The position numbers and the translations under genes are program-made. Below, in pieces: positions 9,091 through 15,223 of a stretch of 28,003 bases of DNA; position 1 is the stretch's first letter; each line of letters starts with the position of its first letter. The notes under the pieces are model-generated. The model was not told the origin of the DNA, did no database searches, and saw only the letters and a list, made by a program, of their open reading frames with translations. Source of the stretch: a virus; IMG/VR virus record IMGVR_UViG_3300038466_000120, positions 1-28,003 of that record, one strand, 5' to 3'.

Positions 9091-9438
9091 CTACTGCATT
9101 GACACTCTTGCTTCACACTTTTTCTGGCACATGGAACATGCCGCCGGATGGCTGCATGATTTCGTTTTTGGACTGTTTTTGTCTCCGTAGTACTGATTCA
9201 GGTAATCAGCTTCAAGCGCTCTTATCTTTCGGAAGATAGTTTCATCGATCTTAATATCCATCCATTCAGCTACCCGGCCAAGGGCTAAATAATCGAGCCC
9301 GATCGGTCCGGCCATGCCCATTCTGAACTGCGTGCCGGCATTGGCCCACAAATCAAGAGCTTCCTCATTTTCTTCGCGAACTTCCGGCGCCGGCCCTATT
9401 CTGCCGCCGTCTCTCCACCGCCGGAAGTCTGTGAGTTT
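9091..9438 (-). CDS. Tail assembly chaperone distal part (gpT-like, DUF1799), made by -1 frameshift
   Basis: The open frame encodes about 114 residues from the frameshift site to its stop. It contains RIGPAPEVREENEEALDLW and then GTQFRMG-AGPIGLDYLAL, matching my memory of DUF1799 phage proteins. It ends in a Cys-rich tail (SCSHPAACSMCQKKC) that may bind zinc. The frame has no ATG or GTG between the slippery site at 9435-9441 and a weak TTG at 9351. The conserved-looking sequence begins well upstream of that TTG. It lies in the -1 frame relative to the gpG-like gene. I therefore infer it is expressed only as a C-terminal extension of that protein, giving a fusion of about 200 residues, as with lambda gpG-T. 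Confidence 0.8.
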   Translation of the reverse strand, partial: KLTDFRRWRDGGRIGPAPEVREENEEALDLWANAGTQFRMGMAGPIGLDYLALGRVAEWMDIKIDETIFRKIRALEADYLNQYYGDKNSPKTKSCSHPAACSMCQKKCEARVSMQ

Positions 9439-9441
9439 TTT
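9380..9441 (-). promoter_or_regulatory. Programmed -1 ribosomal frameshift signal
   Basis: On the minus strand the gpG-like reading frame reads gaA AAA AAC, a canonical X XXY YYZ slippery heptamer (9435-9441). Six bases later a perfect 10-bp stem starts: ACTTCCGGCG (9428-9419) pairs with CGCCGGAAGT (9389-9380). The loop of 29 bases contains the zero-frame TAG stop (9396-9398). Slipping back one base enters the DUF1799 frame. Heptamer, spacer and stem are all as expected for lambda-type tail chaperone frameshifts. A AAA AAC is usually less efficient in bacteria than A AAA AAG. Confidence 0.8.
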
Positions 9442-9692
9442 TCGGATTCTTCCGACCCATAAGTAAGCATCATTATGTCGGTAAATATCCTGACATATTC
9501 TCTGTTTGGTAATTCATCGGCAGCAGCCACGGCATCACCAAGAATCATGCCTACAATCTCATCGGCCAGGATATCTGCCTCAGCCGGATCGATCTTCGCC
9601 AGGCTGAAGCCTTTTTTACGGAGAGCCTTTATCTCGCCTCTTTTCAAGCCTCTTATTTCAAACGTTTTTTCGCCATATTCCTTTGTCGGCAT
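9396..9692 (-). CDS. Tail assembly chaperone (gpG-like)
   Basis: This 98-aa protein comes from the ATG at 9692, which has GGAG eight bases upstream. An earlier in-frame ATG at 9719 lies in repeat DNA and is unlikely to be used. The protein is helical and charged (FEIRGLKRGEIKALRKKG, DPAEADILADEIVGMILGDA) and ends in a flexible tail SQTSGGGETAAE. In lambda, gpG and the frameshifted gpGT bind the tape measure and recruit tail tube subunits. Here the order tube, this gene, frameshifted extension, tape measure is the same. The slippery site covers codons 84-86 of this start. The role is inferred from order, size and the frameshift. Confidence 0.8.
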   Translation of the reverse strand: MPTKEYGEKTFEIRGLKRGEIKALRKKGFSLAKIDPAEADILADEIVGMILGDAVAAADELPNREYVRIFTDIMMLTYGSEESEKNSQTSGGGETAAE

Positions 9693-9708
9693 GTTTTCTA
9701 CTCCTCTT

Positions 9709-9738
9709 TCGATGTCCAATATTCTATATTCGATGTAC
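9709..9738. repeat. CGAT-type heptad repeat (family C)
   Basis: Degenerate units of about seven bases built on TCGATNT, TATATTC and CGATGTA. It lies between the tail tube and gpG-like genes and creates the false upstream ATG at 9719. Related arrays are at 21171, 24741, 26330 and 27178. Confidence 0.6.
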
Positions 9739-9767
9739 GCCGAAGGTCCGCCAATCTGTATGGCGGA
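9739..9767 (+). repeat. Dispersed palindromic element, copy 1
   Basis: The core is TCCGCC, nine bases, GGCGGA (9747-9767), preceded by GCCGAAGG. It ends one base before the tail tube stop codon. The same element occurs at 15149-15189 and, inverted, at 23464-23493. A six-bp G/C stem with a nine-base loop could form a hairpin in either strand, as REP-type elements do. Confidence 0.7.
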
Positions 9768-10691
9768 TTAAGTAAAAGCTATTGAAATTTCATCATCCCC
9801 GGCATTTCTGTTCAACGATGCATTGATTCCGAGCGATCTGATCCCGGAGTTTTCGGACAGCTTCTCCTCCGTATATTGCACCTTTGGATTGGTGATCGTG
9901 CAGATGTTCCCGGCGGCTCCTGACACCAGGGCGGTAAGCGCCCCTTCGCTTGCGCTTCTCCACTTACCGAAGAAGTCGTATGTCGCTACGAGCACCATCT
10001 CGGGGTCGAGCGTTAATACCGGATCTCGGTCGGTAATGGCAACGCTCTTGTGTCCGCTTGCGCTATTGACATCAGGCCGGAGCGTAAGGACATTCCCCAT
10101 GCTGAATTCGAGGCTGCCGACCAGCGCCGCGTAAGAATCCACCAAAAAGGCAGCAGACAAAAACGGCTGCGGTTTCGTGGTTTCGTACGATACCCCTGTG
10201 GTAAGCAGGGCCACGTCTGTAACCGAGAAATCGGCTCCGATAAACGAGAAATGCAGCACGCCCGGTTTGCCCTTTTCCAGTTTCAGAGACACGTTGCCCC
10301 GTGCTCCCCACATAAGGTAGCACGCTCCATCGTTATACATTGCCATCGTCAGTGAGCTGATCGAAGTTGACGCCGGAAGATATGTAACCGATGTCACGGC
10401 TACGACCGTTTCCCCGAATCCGCATGCCTTTAACAACTTGCCGAGTGCCGGAGCGGTTCCGGCTGTGCCCGAACCTTTAAGCTCCACATCAAAGTCAAGC
10501 GATGCCTGACGCGCTCCCGCTACCTCCGAAAATTTTGACAGAGAGGAAGAGACATTTCCTCTTTTATGCATCTCGATTCCCGGTGTCCATGTAATGTTTT
10601 CGGCAAGAAAAGCATCAGCCCCGGCAAGTGCGATAGCTGTACCTTCCGTCACCTCAATCTTTGCCGCTATTTGTGCTCGTTTAACTATCAT
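9768..10691 (-). CDS. Major tail tube protein
   Basis: This 307-aa protein is rich in beta-prone residues. The N-terminus MIVKRAQIAAKIEVTEGTA is typical of phage tail tube proteins of the TTP superfamily. Motifs such as FDVELKGSGTAGTAPALG and KLLKACGF are common in this group. Its length exceeds lambda gpV (about 246), as in many mu-like and D3-like phages. GGAGG lies nine bases before the ATG. Position between the tail completion gene and the chaperone pair matches lambda gene V. It would polymerise as hexameric rings around the tape measure. Confidence 0.85.
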   Translation of the reverse strand: MIVKRAQIAAKIEVTEGTAIALAGADAFLAENITWTPGIEMHKRGNVSSSLSKFSEVAGARQASLDFDVELKGSGTAGTAPALGKLLKACGFGETVVAVTSVTYLPASTSISSLTMAMYNDGACYLMWGARGNVSLKLEKGKPGVLHFSFIGADFSVTDVALLTTGVSYETTKPQPFLSAAFLVDSYAALVGSLEFSMGNVLTLRPDVNSASGHKSVAITDRDPVLTLDPEMVLVATYDFFGKWRSASEGALTALVSGAAGNICTITNPKVQYTEEKLSENSGIRSLGINASLNRNAGDDEISIAFT

Positions 10692-10712
10692 TTTCTATAA
10701 CCTCCGAAATAA

Positions 10713-10783
10713 TAGGGTTCAGGGTTCAGGGTTCAGGGTTCAGGGTTCAGGGTTTCCTATACCCTCGACCCTATCCCCTATGC
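10713..10783. repeat. GGGTTCA heptad array (family A)
   Basis: Five to six near-perfect copies of GGGTTCA in a row (10713-10755), then degenerate copies in the opposite sense (ACCCTCG, ACCCTAT). It fills the space upstream of the tail tube gene. It also supplies the stop codon and last residues of the 45-aa protein at 10740-10877. Confidence 0.9.
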
Positions 10784-10877
10784 CCTGCTTTATTAATTCC
10801 AGATATTCCTCTTCCGTGATCTCGTTTCCTTCGGCATCCAGGTGTCTGGTTCCGCCAGTGTTGCATTTATCTTCCAT
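10740..10877 (-). CDS. 45-aa small acidic protein
   Basis: This frame starts at an ATG with AAGGAG nine bases upstream, a good ribosome-binding site. It encodes a 45-aa acidic protein. The first 33 residues (from MEDKCNTGG, then LDAEGNEITEEEYLELIKQ) look like ordinary helical coding sequence. The last ~12 residues (GDRVEGIGNPEP) come from the family A repeat, whose antisense register supplies the TGA stop. It sits between the tail completion and tail tube genes. No family recognised. Real on the strength of its ribosome-binding site and composition. Confidence 0.55.
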   Translation of the reverse strand: MEDKCNTGGTRHLDAEGNEITEEEYLELIKQGIGDRVEGIGNPEP

Positions 10878-10886
10878 GGTATAAAT

Positions 10887-10957
10887 CTCCTTGTTTCTGG
10901 TTTCTGGTTTGTGGTTTCTGGTTAAACTATAAACCAGAGACTAAAGACCAGAGACCA
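10887..10957. repeat. TTTCTGG heptad array (family B) with inverted half
   Basis: Copies of TTTCTGG/TTTGTGG run from 10890 to 10924 and are followed by inverted variants (ACCAGAG, ACTAAAG). TCTGGTT (10918-10924) and AACCAGA (10933-10939) can form a 7-bp hairpin with an eight-base loop. It separates the tail completion gene from the 45-aa gene. Confidence 0.8.
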
Positions 10958-10961
10958 ATCT

Positions 10962-11405
10962 TTATATCCATTCCCGTTCTTCCGCCTGCAAAGTAAGTTC
11001 TGCGATGTGAACAAAATATTCCGGCGCCAGCTCCTTTATTGTGATCGAATCCACCGTTACCGGATCGCTGTTTAAGGCAACTCCGTTTAAGGTTTTCTTG
11101 CTGTTGAAAGCCGTCTTGATCCTGTTTACAAGAGCCTGGAGCGTTGCTTCGGAAGCTGCCGGATCATCAAGCCTGTAATATCCCTTGATCTTAAATATGT
11201 GCCGGTTCAGGATCGTTGGATATCTATTTTCAACGTCAGTCTTTTCCCTGCTCACAGTCCAGCCGTTTATGATCCCGCCCGAGGTCATGAGCGCCTGCCA
11301 TTCCGCAAACGATCTGCTGTACCGCTCATAATCGTGAACTACACCGATCCCGGAGACAGCGCTAATAATGGATACTATTTGTGCAAGCAAAACAGCCTGG
11401 CCCAT
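10962..11405 (-). CDS. Tail completion/terminator-like protein, first copy
   Basis: This is a 147-aa protein from the ATG at 11405. Upstream ATGs at 11432 and 11438 are less likely: the 11405 start forms a TAATG overlap with the preceding gene and has AGGAG nine bases upstream. Its place after the gpFII-like gene and before the tail tube is that of the lambda tail completion and terminator genes. Shared blocks with the protein at 1-522 include GGIINGWTVSREKT, KIKGYYRLDDPAASE and ELAPE. I do not see sequence similarity to lambda gpZ or gpU that would settle which it is. The role in finishing the tail at the head-proximal end is inferred from position. Confidence 0.7.
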   Translation of the reverse strand: MGQAVLLAQIVSIISAVSGIGVVHDYERYSRSFAEWQALMTSGGIINGWTVSREKTDVENRYPTILNRHIFKIKGYYRLDDPAASEATLQALVNRIKTAFNSKKTLNGVALNSDPVTVDSITIKELAPEYFVHIAELTLQAEEREWI

Positions 11406-11728
11406 TACCGGTTTCTCCTGCTGATATGGCATTGCCACATAAGGCCGTCACCAATCAAATTTGCATAGATCACATTCCAGGTGCCGGCGCCGATAACAAT
11501 CGCATCCCCCGGGGTAACAACCGGCACGTCTGAAACCTTGATATCCATCATCGCATCGGTATTGAGCGCATCCATGCCCTCCATGGGCGAGGGATTTCCG
11601 TAGTCTATCAAAGCTTTTATGCTCTGCGCCGATCCGCCGGCATGAGTGTATGTGACGGCAGTCGCAAAATCATCCGTGTTGAAAAAAACCGCATCCAGAT
11701 CAGAGGCTATTTGAGAGGCAAGGGTCAT
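11405..11728 (-). CDS. Head-tail attachment protein (gpFII-like)
   Basis: This 107-aa protein starts MTLASQIASDLDAVFFNTDDFA and contains a beta-rich second half (DIKVSDVPVVTPGDAIVIG, TWNVIYANLIGDG). This resembles the lambda gpFII-like family (sometimes labelled ATP-binding sugar transporter-like), which forms the head-tail interface. The order FII-like, tail completion, tail tube supports it. No clear ribosome-binding site precedes the ATG, because a family A repeat occupies the upstream DNA. Its stop overlaps the next start. Confidence 0.75.
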   Translation of the reverse strand: MTLASQIASDLDAVFFNTDDFATAVTYTHAGGSAQSIKALIDYGNPSPMEGMDALNTDAMMDIKVSDVPVVTPGDAIVIGAGTWNVIYANLIGDGLMWQCHISRRNR

Positions 11729-11734
11729 ATAAAT

Positions 11735-11768
11735 AGGGTCCAGGGTATAGGGTACAGGGTTTAGGGCT
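11735..11768. repeat. GGGTNNA heptad array (family A)
   Basis: Units AGGGTCC, AGGGTAT, AGGGTAC and AGGGTTT follow each other without gaps. It fills the gap between the holin-like gene and the gpFII-like gene, displacing any obvious ribosome-binding site for the latter. Confidence 0.85.
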
Positions 11769-11770
11769 GT

Positions 11771-12031
11771 TTAATGTTCCGCACTATGGGGAAACAGAAA
11801 ATTTGCCGCCACATCGATAGCCTTATCAACCAGAGGCTCAAGCGTGGTCAGTGTATCTTTCTGGCCTCCGGTGGATACATCCTGGGTGCCATCATACATG
11901 GCTTTAACTCCTGCCAAAACCGCCGCTTTTTTATCAGCGCCCGAACTTGCCGTGGTAAAATACTTTTCAGCAAGCGTCACAAGCTGAACAATAAGCGGTA
12001 TTAATTTGATAAATAATTGAATATATTGCAT
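11771..12031 (-). CDS. Holin-like small membrane protein
   Basis: This is an 86-aa protein with a hydrophobic N-terminal helix (residues 1-22, IQLFIKLIPLIVQLVTLAEK) and then an amphipathic region (GADKKAAVLAGVKAMYDG). This layout resembles the LL-H-type holins, which have one N-terminal membrane segment and a soluble helical rest. It follows the endolysin gene, which strengthens the lysis role. AAGGAA precedes the ATG. It could also be an antiholin or an unrelated membrane protein. Confidence 0.55.
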   Translation of the reverse strand: MQYIQLFIKLIPLIVQLVTLAEKYFTTASSGADKKAAVLAGVKAMYDGTQDVSTGGQKDTLTTLEPLVDKAIDVAANFLFPHSAEH

Positions 12032-12045
12032 GATATAATTCCTTC

Positions 12046-12459
12046 CTACTTTGAAAAGATTATGAGTTTATCGGTGTTGTTCCTAATATCAAAGTGAAAC
12101 CATGAAACCCCTGTTTCTATTGCTGTGATCAGATCGAAGCAGCCGTATTTTTTATCGATGCATTCCTGTATAACCTCTTCATTCGAGATATCTGAAAATT
12201 TGCAGTCAAAAGCCCTGCCGAATTTATGCTGGCTGAATTCCGCACCGGTACCTGAATCAAAAGGCCGAAAGCCCCGGAGCTGATATTCCCCGCCGAAATA
12301 CCAGTCGTTTATTGTCATCTTGCCGTACCGGCTTCGCAGCCGGTCGAGAGTGATGAGCGCCCTGTCGTCAAACAGGGTCCAGAGCTTCCATGTCGGCTTC
12401 GTTTCGTGAAGCTCTTTCGGGACCAGTTCGTATATGCGGAAAAAAGTGCATTTATACAT
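12046..12459 (-). CDS. Endolysin, M15-type peptidase
   Basis: This 137-aa protein carries the zinc peptidase pattern SQHKFGRAFD (His78, Asp85) and WFHFD (His122). This is the H-x6-D plus H-x-D set of the M15 D-Ala/L,D-carboxypeptidase fold used by many phage endolysins. The length matches compact single-domain enzymes. There is no signal peptide, so release would need the neighbouring holin-like proteins. It cleaves peptide bonds in peptidoglycan cross-bridges or stems. The upstream gene ends only a few bases away. Confidence 0.8.
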   Translation of the reverse strand: MYKCTFFRIYELVPKELHETKPTWKLWTLFDDRALITLDRLRSRYGKMTINDWYFGGEYQLRGFRPFDSGTGAEFSQHKFGRAFDCKFSDISNEEVIQECIDKKYGCFDLITAIETGVSWFHFDIRNNTDKLIIFSK

Positions 12460-12462
12460 CTA

Positions 12463-12816
12463 TCAGCCTATTATCCTCGTGATTGCCTGTTTGCCGAAGG
12501 TCGCAATAAACCATATTATTGCTGTTACAAAGGTCAGTTTTATGACATTTTTAAAAAGATTATCTCTTAACTCTGTAACCCATGTCTGAAACCAGCCGAA
12601 TGAGTCTATGCACTTTTCAATGATCTCAACTTTATCTTTTATAGCCTCAATGTGGGATTTCATGCCGTTTTCAATAGTATTTTTTAAAACGGCTATATCG
12701 GCAGTATGGTTATTGTTCTGCTGCAAAATTTCATCTAATTTAGCATCGAGTCCTCCGTGAAGGCTGCATACCTGATTACTATCCAGCCTTCTTTCCCTTC
12801 CGTTCCATTCAGGCAT
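12463..12816 (-). CDS. Coiled-coil protein with C-terminal membrane segment, lysis cassette
   Basis: This 117-aa protein has a polar start, a helical, probably coiled-coil middle (DAKLDEILQQNNNHTADI, LKNTIENGMKSHIEAIKDK) and one membrane helix near the end (NVIKLTFVTAIIWFIATFG, residues ~89-107). Such proteins (XhlA-like) often stand beside endolysins and help holin function. GAGGAG lies seven bases before the ATG. It directly precedes the M15 gene. Function is inferred from topology and neighbours. Confidence 0.6.
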   Translation of the reverse strand: MPEWNGRERRLDSNQVCSLHGGLDAKLDEILQQNNNHTADIAVLKNTIENGMKSHIEAIKDKVEIIEKCIDSFGWFQTWVTELRDNLFKNVIKLTFVTAIIWFIATFGKQAITRIIG

Positions 12817-12817
12817 C

Positions 12818-12994
12818 TTAAGACTCCTCGATTTCCAGTAAGCCGACCCTAACCGGACGATAATTTATGCATGCCGGGTTCTTTGCCGGATCGTATGAGC
12901 AGATCCGGCAGTCCCCGGCGCCGGCATCAGTTATCGGCGAATACTCAGGCCGAAAGAGTTGATGCAGACAGAGGATCTGCGTTTCCGGCATCAT
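12818..12994 (-). CDS. 58-aa Cys-containing small protein
   Basis: The frame encodes about 58 residues from the ATG at 12994 (MMPETQ); an earlier TTG at 13027 is possible. It contains CRICSYDPAKNPACINYRP, a C-x2-C-x8-C arrangement that might bind metal. The frame overlaps the end of the 94-aa gene by about 50 bases and has only a weak ribosome-binding site. Its last codons (EIEES) contain the GAGGAG used by the next gene. Likely real because of the tight fit with the neighbour, but unassigned. Confidence 0.45.
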   Translation of the reverse strand: MMPETQILCLHQLFRPEYSPITDAGAGDCRICSYDPAKNPACINYRPVRVGLLEIEES

Positions 12995-13229
12995 TAACCG
13001 CTTTTTCAATAAAAGGATCCAGGGCAATCAATAACCCCTTATCCTTGATCTCTTTTTCAAACCCGATAACCTCTCCGCGCTTGAATTCGATCGGATGCAA
13101 AACCTCATATCTGCCCTTTTTAAAAGAGATGAGATTCTGCATCCTTGTTTTTGCCTGGGCATCATTAAGCATCACGACATTACCCGCCGCGATAACCGCC
13201 CTTTTATCCACAACAATATATTTCTTCAT
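12945..13229 (-). CDS. Small hypothetical protein after the major capsid gene
   Basis: This is a 94-aa protein with a Lys-rich beta-prone N-terminus (MKKYIVVDKRAVIAAG, KGRYEVLHPIEFKRGEVIGF). It resembles the short DUF7210-like proteins that often follow phage capsid genes, but I am not sure of the match. AAGGA lies before the ATG. The gene starts a unit of small proteins between capsid and lysis genes. A head completion role is possible. Confidence 0.6.
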   Translation of the reverse strand: MKKYIVVDKRAVIAAGNVVMLNDAQAKTRMQNLISFKKGRYEVLHPIEFKRGEVIGFEKEIKDKGLLIALDPFIEKAVNDAGNADPLSASTLSA

Positions 13230-13249
13230 AAAATCCTTATAGTTAATCA

Positions 13250-13320
13250 GTAAATAGTAACGAGTTACAAGTGACAGGCTAAAAGCTTTTTCTTGTTACT
13301 ATTTACCCGTTACTATTCAC
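13250..13320. repeat. GTAACTA-type heptad repeat with long inverted repeat (family F)
   Basis: GTAAATAGTAAC (13250-13261) and GTTACTATTTAC (13295-13306) are a perfect 12-bp inverted repeat with a 33-base loop. A further degenerate copy follows (GTTACTATTCAC, 13309-13320). It lies in the gap after the major capsid gene and could act as a hairpin in mRNA, but there is no T-run. Confidence 0.75.
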
Positions 13321-13326
13321 TATGCT

Positions 13327-14250
13327 TTAGGTAAATGTATACATGCAGGCATGCTGCCAGTAGCCATAGCCCACATTCCGGATCGCCTTCACGCCGTACT
13401 GATGCTTGTTTTCTTTGAACTCAAGCTCGGAACCTTCGGCAATCGCCGATACCGTGATCCCCTCTTCTTCCTGGCGGATAAACGGTTTTGTCTGACCATC
13501 TGCCCGGAACACATAAAATATAGCTCCAGATGAGAGCCTCGGGTTAATGGCAAGAGAAAAACTGAATCCATCGATATTCTTGATGAGATTGCTCTGGCCG
13601 GATGCGATATAATCATTGTTGAGCACAGCCGCGAAAGGCGGTAAATATACCGTGGGAACCATGAGCTTGAACTTGCTTGCGCCTTCGTTCATCGGCTCGC
13701 CCTGATCATCCTTGAACCCTAATATCGCTGCAACGCAAGCCATTACAGCCGCTTCCGCTTCCGCTGCTGTGGGCTGTGTGGATGTTGCGGCCGCACCTGT
13801 AAGATCATTGTCCTGCGTGCCGCTGTCGCCCTCACTGTGGTCGGTATCGAAAAAATACTGACCATCGTAACAGACGGCGGAAGATCCGGCAGCAATCAGG
13901 GTTGACAGCAACGATGCCCAGTGAACATTCGCCCTTTGAGCAAGTTCCGCCACGCGCAGCATGACCTGGCCTGTTTTGTCCCGCCTGATCTCATCTACCA
14001 GGACTTCGAGAGTTGCTTCAAAAGTCTTGTTGCGGATCGTGATGCCGTTTTCCTTGAAGCCTTTGGCATTCCTGCCGCCGATCCATTCACGCATCGCAGG
14101 CGCCATGCCAAGCCATGCGTAGGTTTCTGTTTCCTGGTTGCTCTCAAACAGCATGGAGAGATCCGGGATCCACCCCATTCCGAGATCCGCGGCCAGCTTG
14201 TTATAAAATTCGCCGATTATCGCCCGGCTTGATAATGTTCCTGCACCCAT
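13327..14250 (-). CDS. Major capsid protein, Mu gpT-like
   Basis: This 307-aa protein begins SSRAIIGEFYNKLAADLG and has WIPDLSMLFESNQETETYAWLG, cited by its key parts MLFES-QE-E-Y-WLG and MREWIG-R. It continues ITIRNKTFEATLEVLVDEI and FFDTDHSEGDSGTQDN. These are hallmarks of the Mu-like major head subunit gpT family (HK97 fold). No N-terminal propeptide is evident. Strong AAGGAGG precedes the ATG. The gene follows protease and decoration protein as in many mosaic phages. It forms the icosahedral shell. Confidence 0.92.
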   Translation of the reverse strand: MGAGTLSSRAIIGEFYNKLAADLGMGWIPDLSMLFESNQETETYAWLGMAPAMREWIGGRNAKGFKENGITIRNKTFEATLEVLVDEIRRDKTGQVMLRVAELAQRANVHWASLLSTLIAAGSSAVCYDGQYFFDTDHSEGDSGTQDNDLTGAAATSTQPTAAEAEAAVMACVAAILGFKDDQGEPMNEGASKFKLMVPTVYLPPFAAVLNNDYIASGQSNLIKNIDGFSFSLAINPRLSSGAIFYVFRADGQTKPFIRQEEEGITVSAIAEGSELEFKENKHQYGVKAIRNVGYGYWQHACMYTFT

Positions 14251-14294
14251 TTTCGTTTCCTCCTTATTTATATATTTTTTACTTTTTAGTTTCT

Positions 14295-14330
14295 AAACCC
14301 TACACCCTGGACCCTAAACCCTGGCCCTAA
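14295..14330. repeat. ACCCTNN heptad array (family A)
   Basis: Five units (AACCCTA, CACCCTG, GACCCTA, AACCCTG, GCCCTAA) stand between the major capsid and decoration genes. They end exactly at the decoration gene stop codon. Confidence 0.85.
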
Positions 14331-15095
14331 TTAAGTTTCTTTCAGCCAGGTTCCTCTGCGCCCGACTACTACTGGGCCGTTTACCGAGCCATGAAGCAGG
14401 TCGATGAAATCTCCGCGCTGTGCTGTCGCAAGAGTATTAACGTAGTCCTTATTGTCTGCTCCACTTGAATCAGGTGCGATGATAAGATCGGCTGCAACCG
14501 GGTCTGCGGAGACCTGCGCCGTGCCGTATGCCGCACCGCACATCAGTCTGTAAAGGCCTCCGACTGCTGTGGCTGCAAGAGTGACAACTGTCGTTATCGA
14601 GCAGAATATCAGTTTGCCGGTGTCTTCAAGATCGAGTGTTTTGGTGGCTGCGTCAAGGGCTTCGCACACCCATCCTTCATACGGGTTTTCATCGTTGAGT
14701 GCGTCGAACTTGACCTCAACCACTCCGGATGAAACCCACCTGGTTACCCTGCCGATATACACCGAGCCGACAGGGGTGAATACGAATGCATTGTCATCTG
14801 TGGCAAAGACAGGCTGCCCCACGTCCGTGATTACCGCACCGGATACTGATAGAACCGCAACGCCCTTTGTGATTGTTTTCACATATAGAGCCGCTGCCGC
14901 ACCCAGAGAGTTATCACACTTGGTCTGTGCAAACCCTACGAACTTGTCCACACTTGTCAGAGGGCGAGCATGGCCTGTTGCTTTTACAAGACCGACTGCC
15001 GCACCCTCGTAGATTATATCCGCAGCAATAACCAGATAATCTTCCAAATCTCCGAGCACTTTGATTCTCGGAGTATCAACTGCTAAAGTCGTCAT
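14331..15095 (-). CDS. Capsid decoration (cement) protein-like
   Basis: This is a 254-aa protein. Its first ~110 residues (DYLVIAADIIYEGAAVGLVK, FVGFAQTKCDNS, LYVKTITKGVAVLSVSGAV) resemble the DUF2190-type cement proteins that stabilise expanded capsids. The C-terminal half (GKLIFCSITTVVTLAATAVG, LIIAPDSSGADNKDY) looks like a second beta domain, seen in phages as a surface or fibre-like addition. AGGAGG lies before the ATG. It stands between the protease and the major capsid gene, the place of lambda gpD. The two-domain form is longer than lambda gpD (about 110). Confidence 0.7.
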   Translation of the reverse strand: MTTLAVDTPRIKVLGDLEDYLVIAADIIYEGAAVGLVKATGHARPLTSVDKFVGFAQTKCDNSLGAAAALYVKTITKGVAVLSVSGAVITDVGQPVFATDDNAFVFTPVGSVYIGRVTRWVSSGVVEVKFDALNDENPYEGWVCEALDAATKTLDLEDTGKLIFCSITTVVTLAATAVGGLYRLMCGAAYGTAQVSADPVAADLIIAPDSSGADNKDYVNTLATAQRGDFIDLLHGSVNGPVVVGRRGTWLKET

Positions 15096-15148
15096 CGTTT
15101 GTTCCTCCTTGTTTATATATTTTTATAAAGACATTTTAACCTTCACTT

Positions 15149-15218
15149 GCCGAAGGTCCGCTCCGCCTATCAGTCTGGCGGATGGCGGAAACCCTTGACC
15201 CTAAACCCTATACCCTGC
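15149..15218. repeat. Dispersed palindromic element, copy 2, with family A heptads
   Basis: GCCGAAGGTCCGC (15149-15161) is followed by TCCGCC, nine bases, GGCGGA (15162-15182) and a partial extra copy ATGGCGGA. Family A heptads (CCCTTGA, CCCTAAA, CCCTATA, CCCTG) follow to 15218. The region fills the 128-bp gap between protease and decoration genes and leaves the AGGAGG site of the latter intact. Confidence 0.75.
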
Positions 15219-15223
15219 TTTTT

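Noticed and set aside
9091-9351. DUF1799 protein as an independent gene from the TTG at 9351
   Set aside because: That start lacks a ribosome-binding site and would cut off upstream family-like sequence. The frameshift model explains the frame better.
13250-13306. The 12-bp inverted repeat as a rho-independent terminator
   Set aside because: The loop is 33 bases, the stem is AT-rich, and no T-run follows in the direction of transcription.
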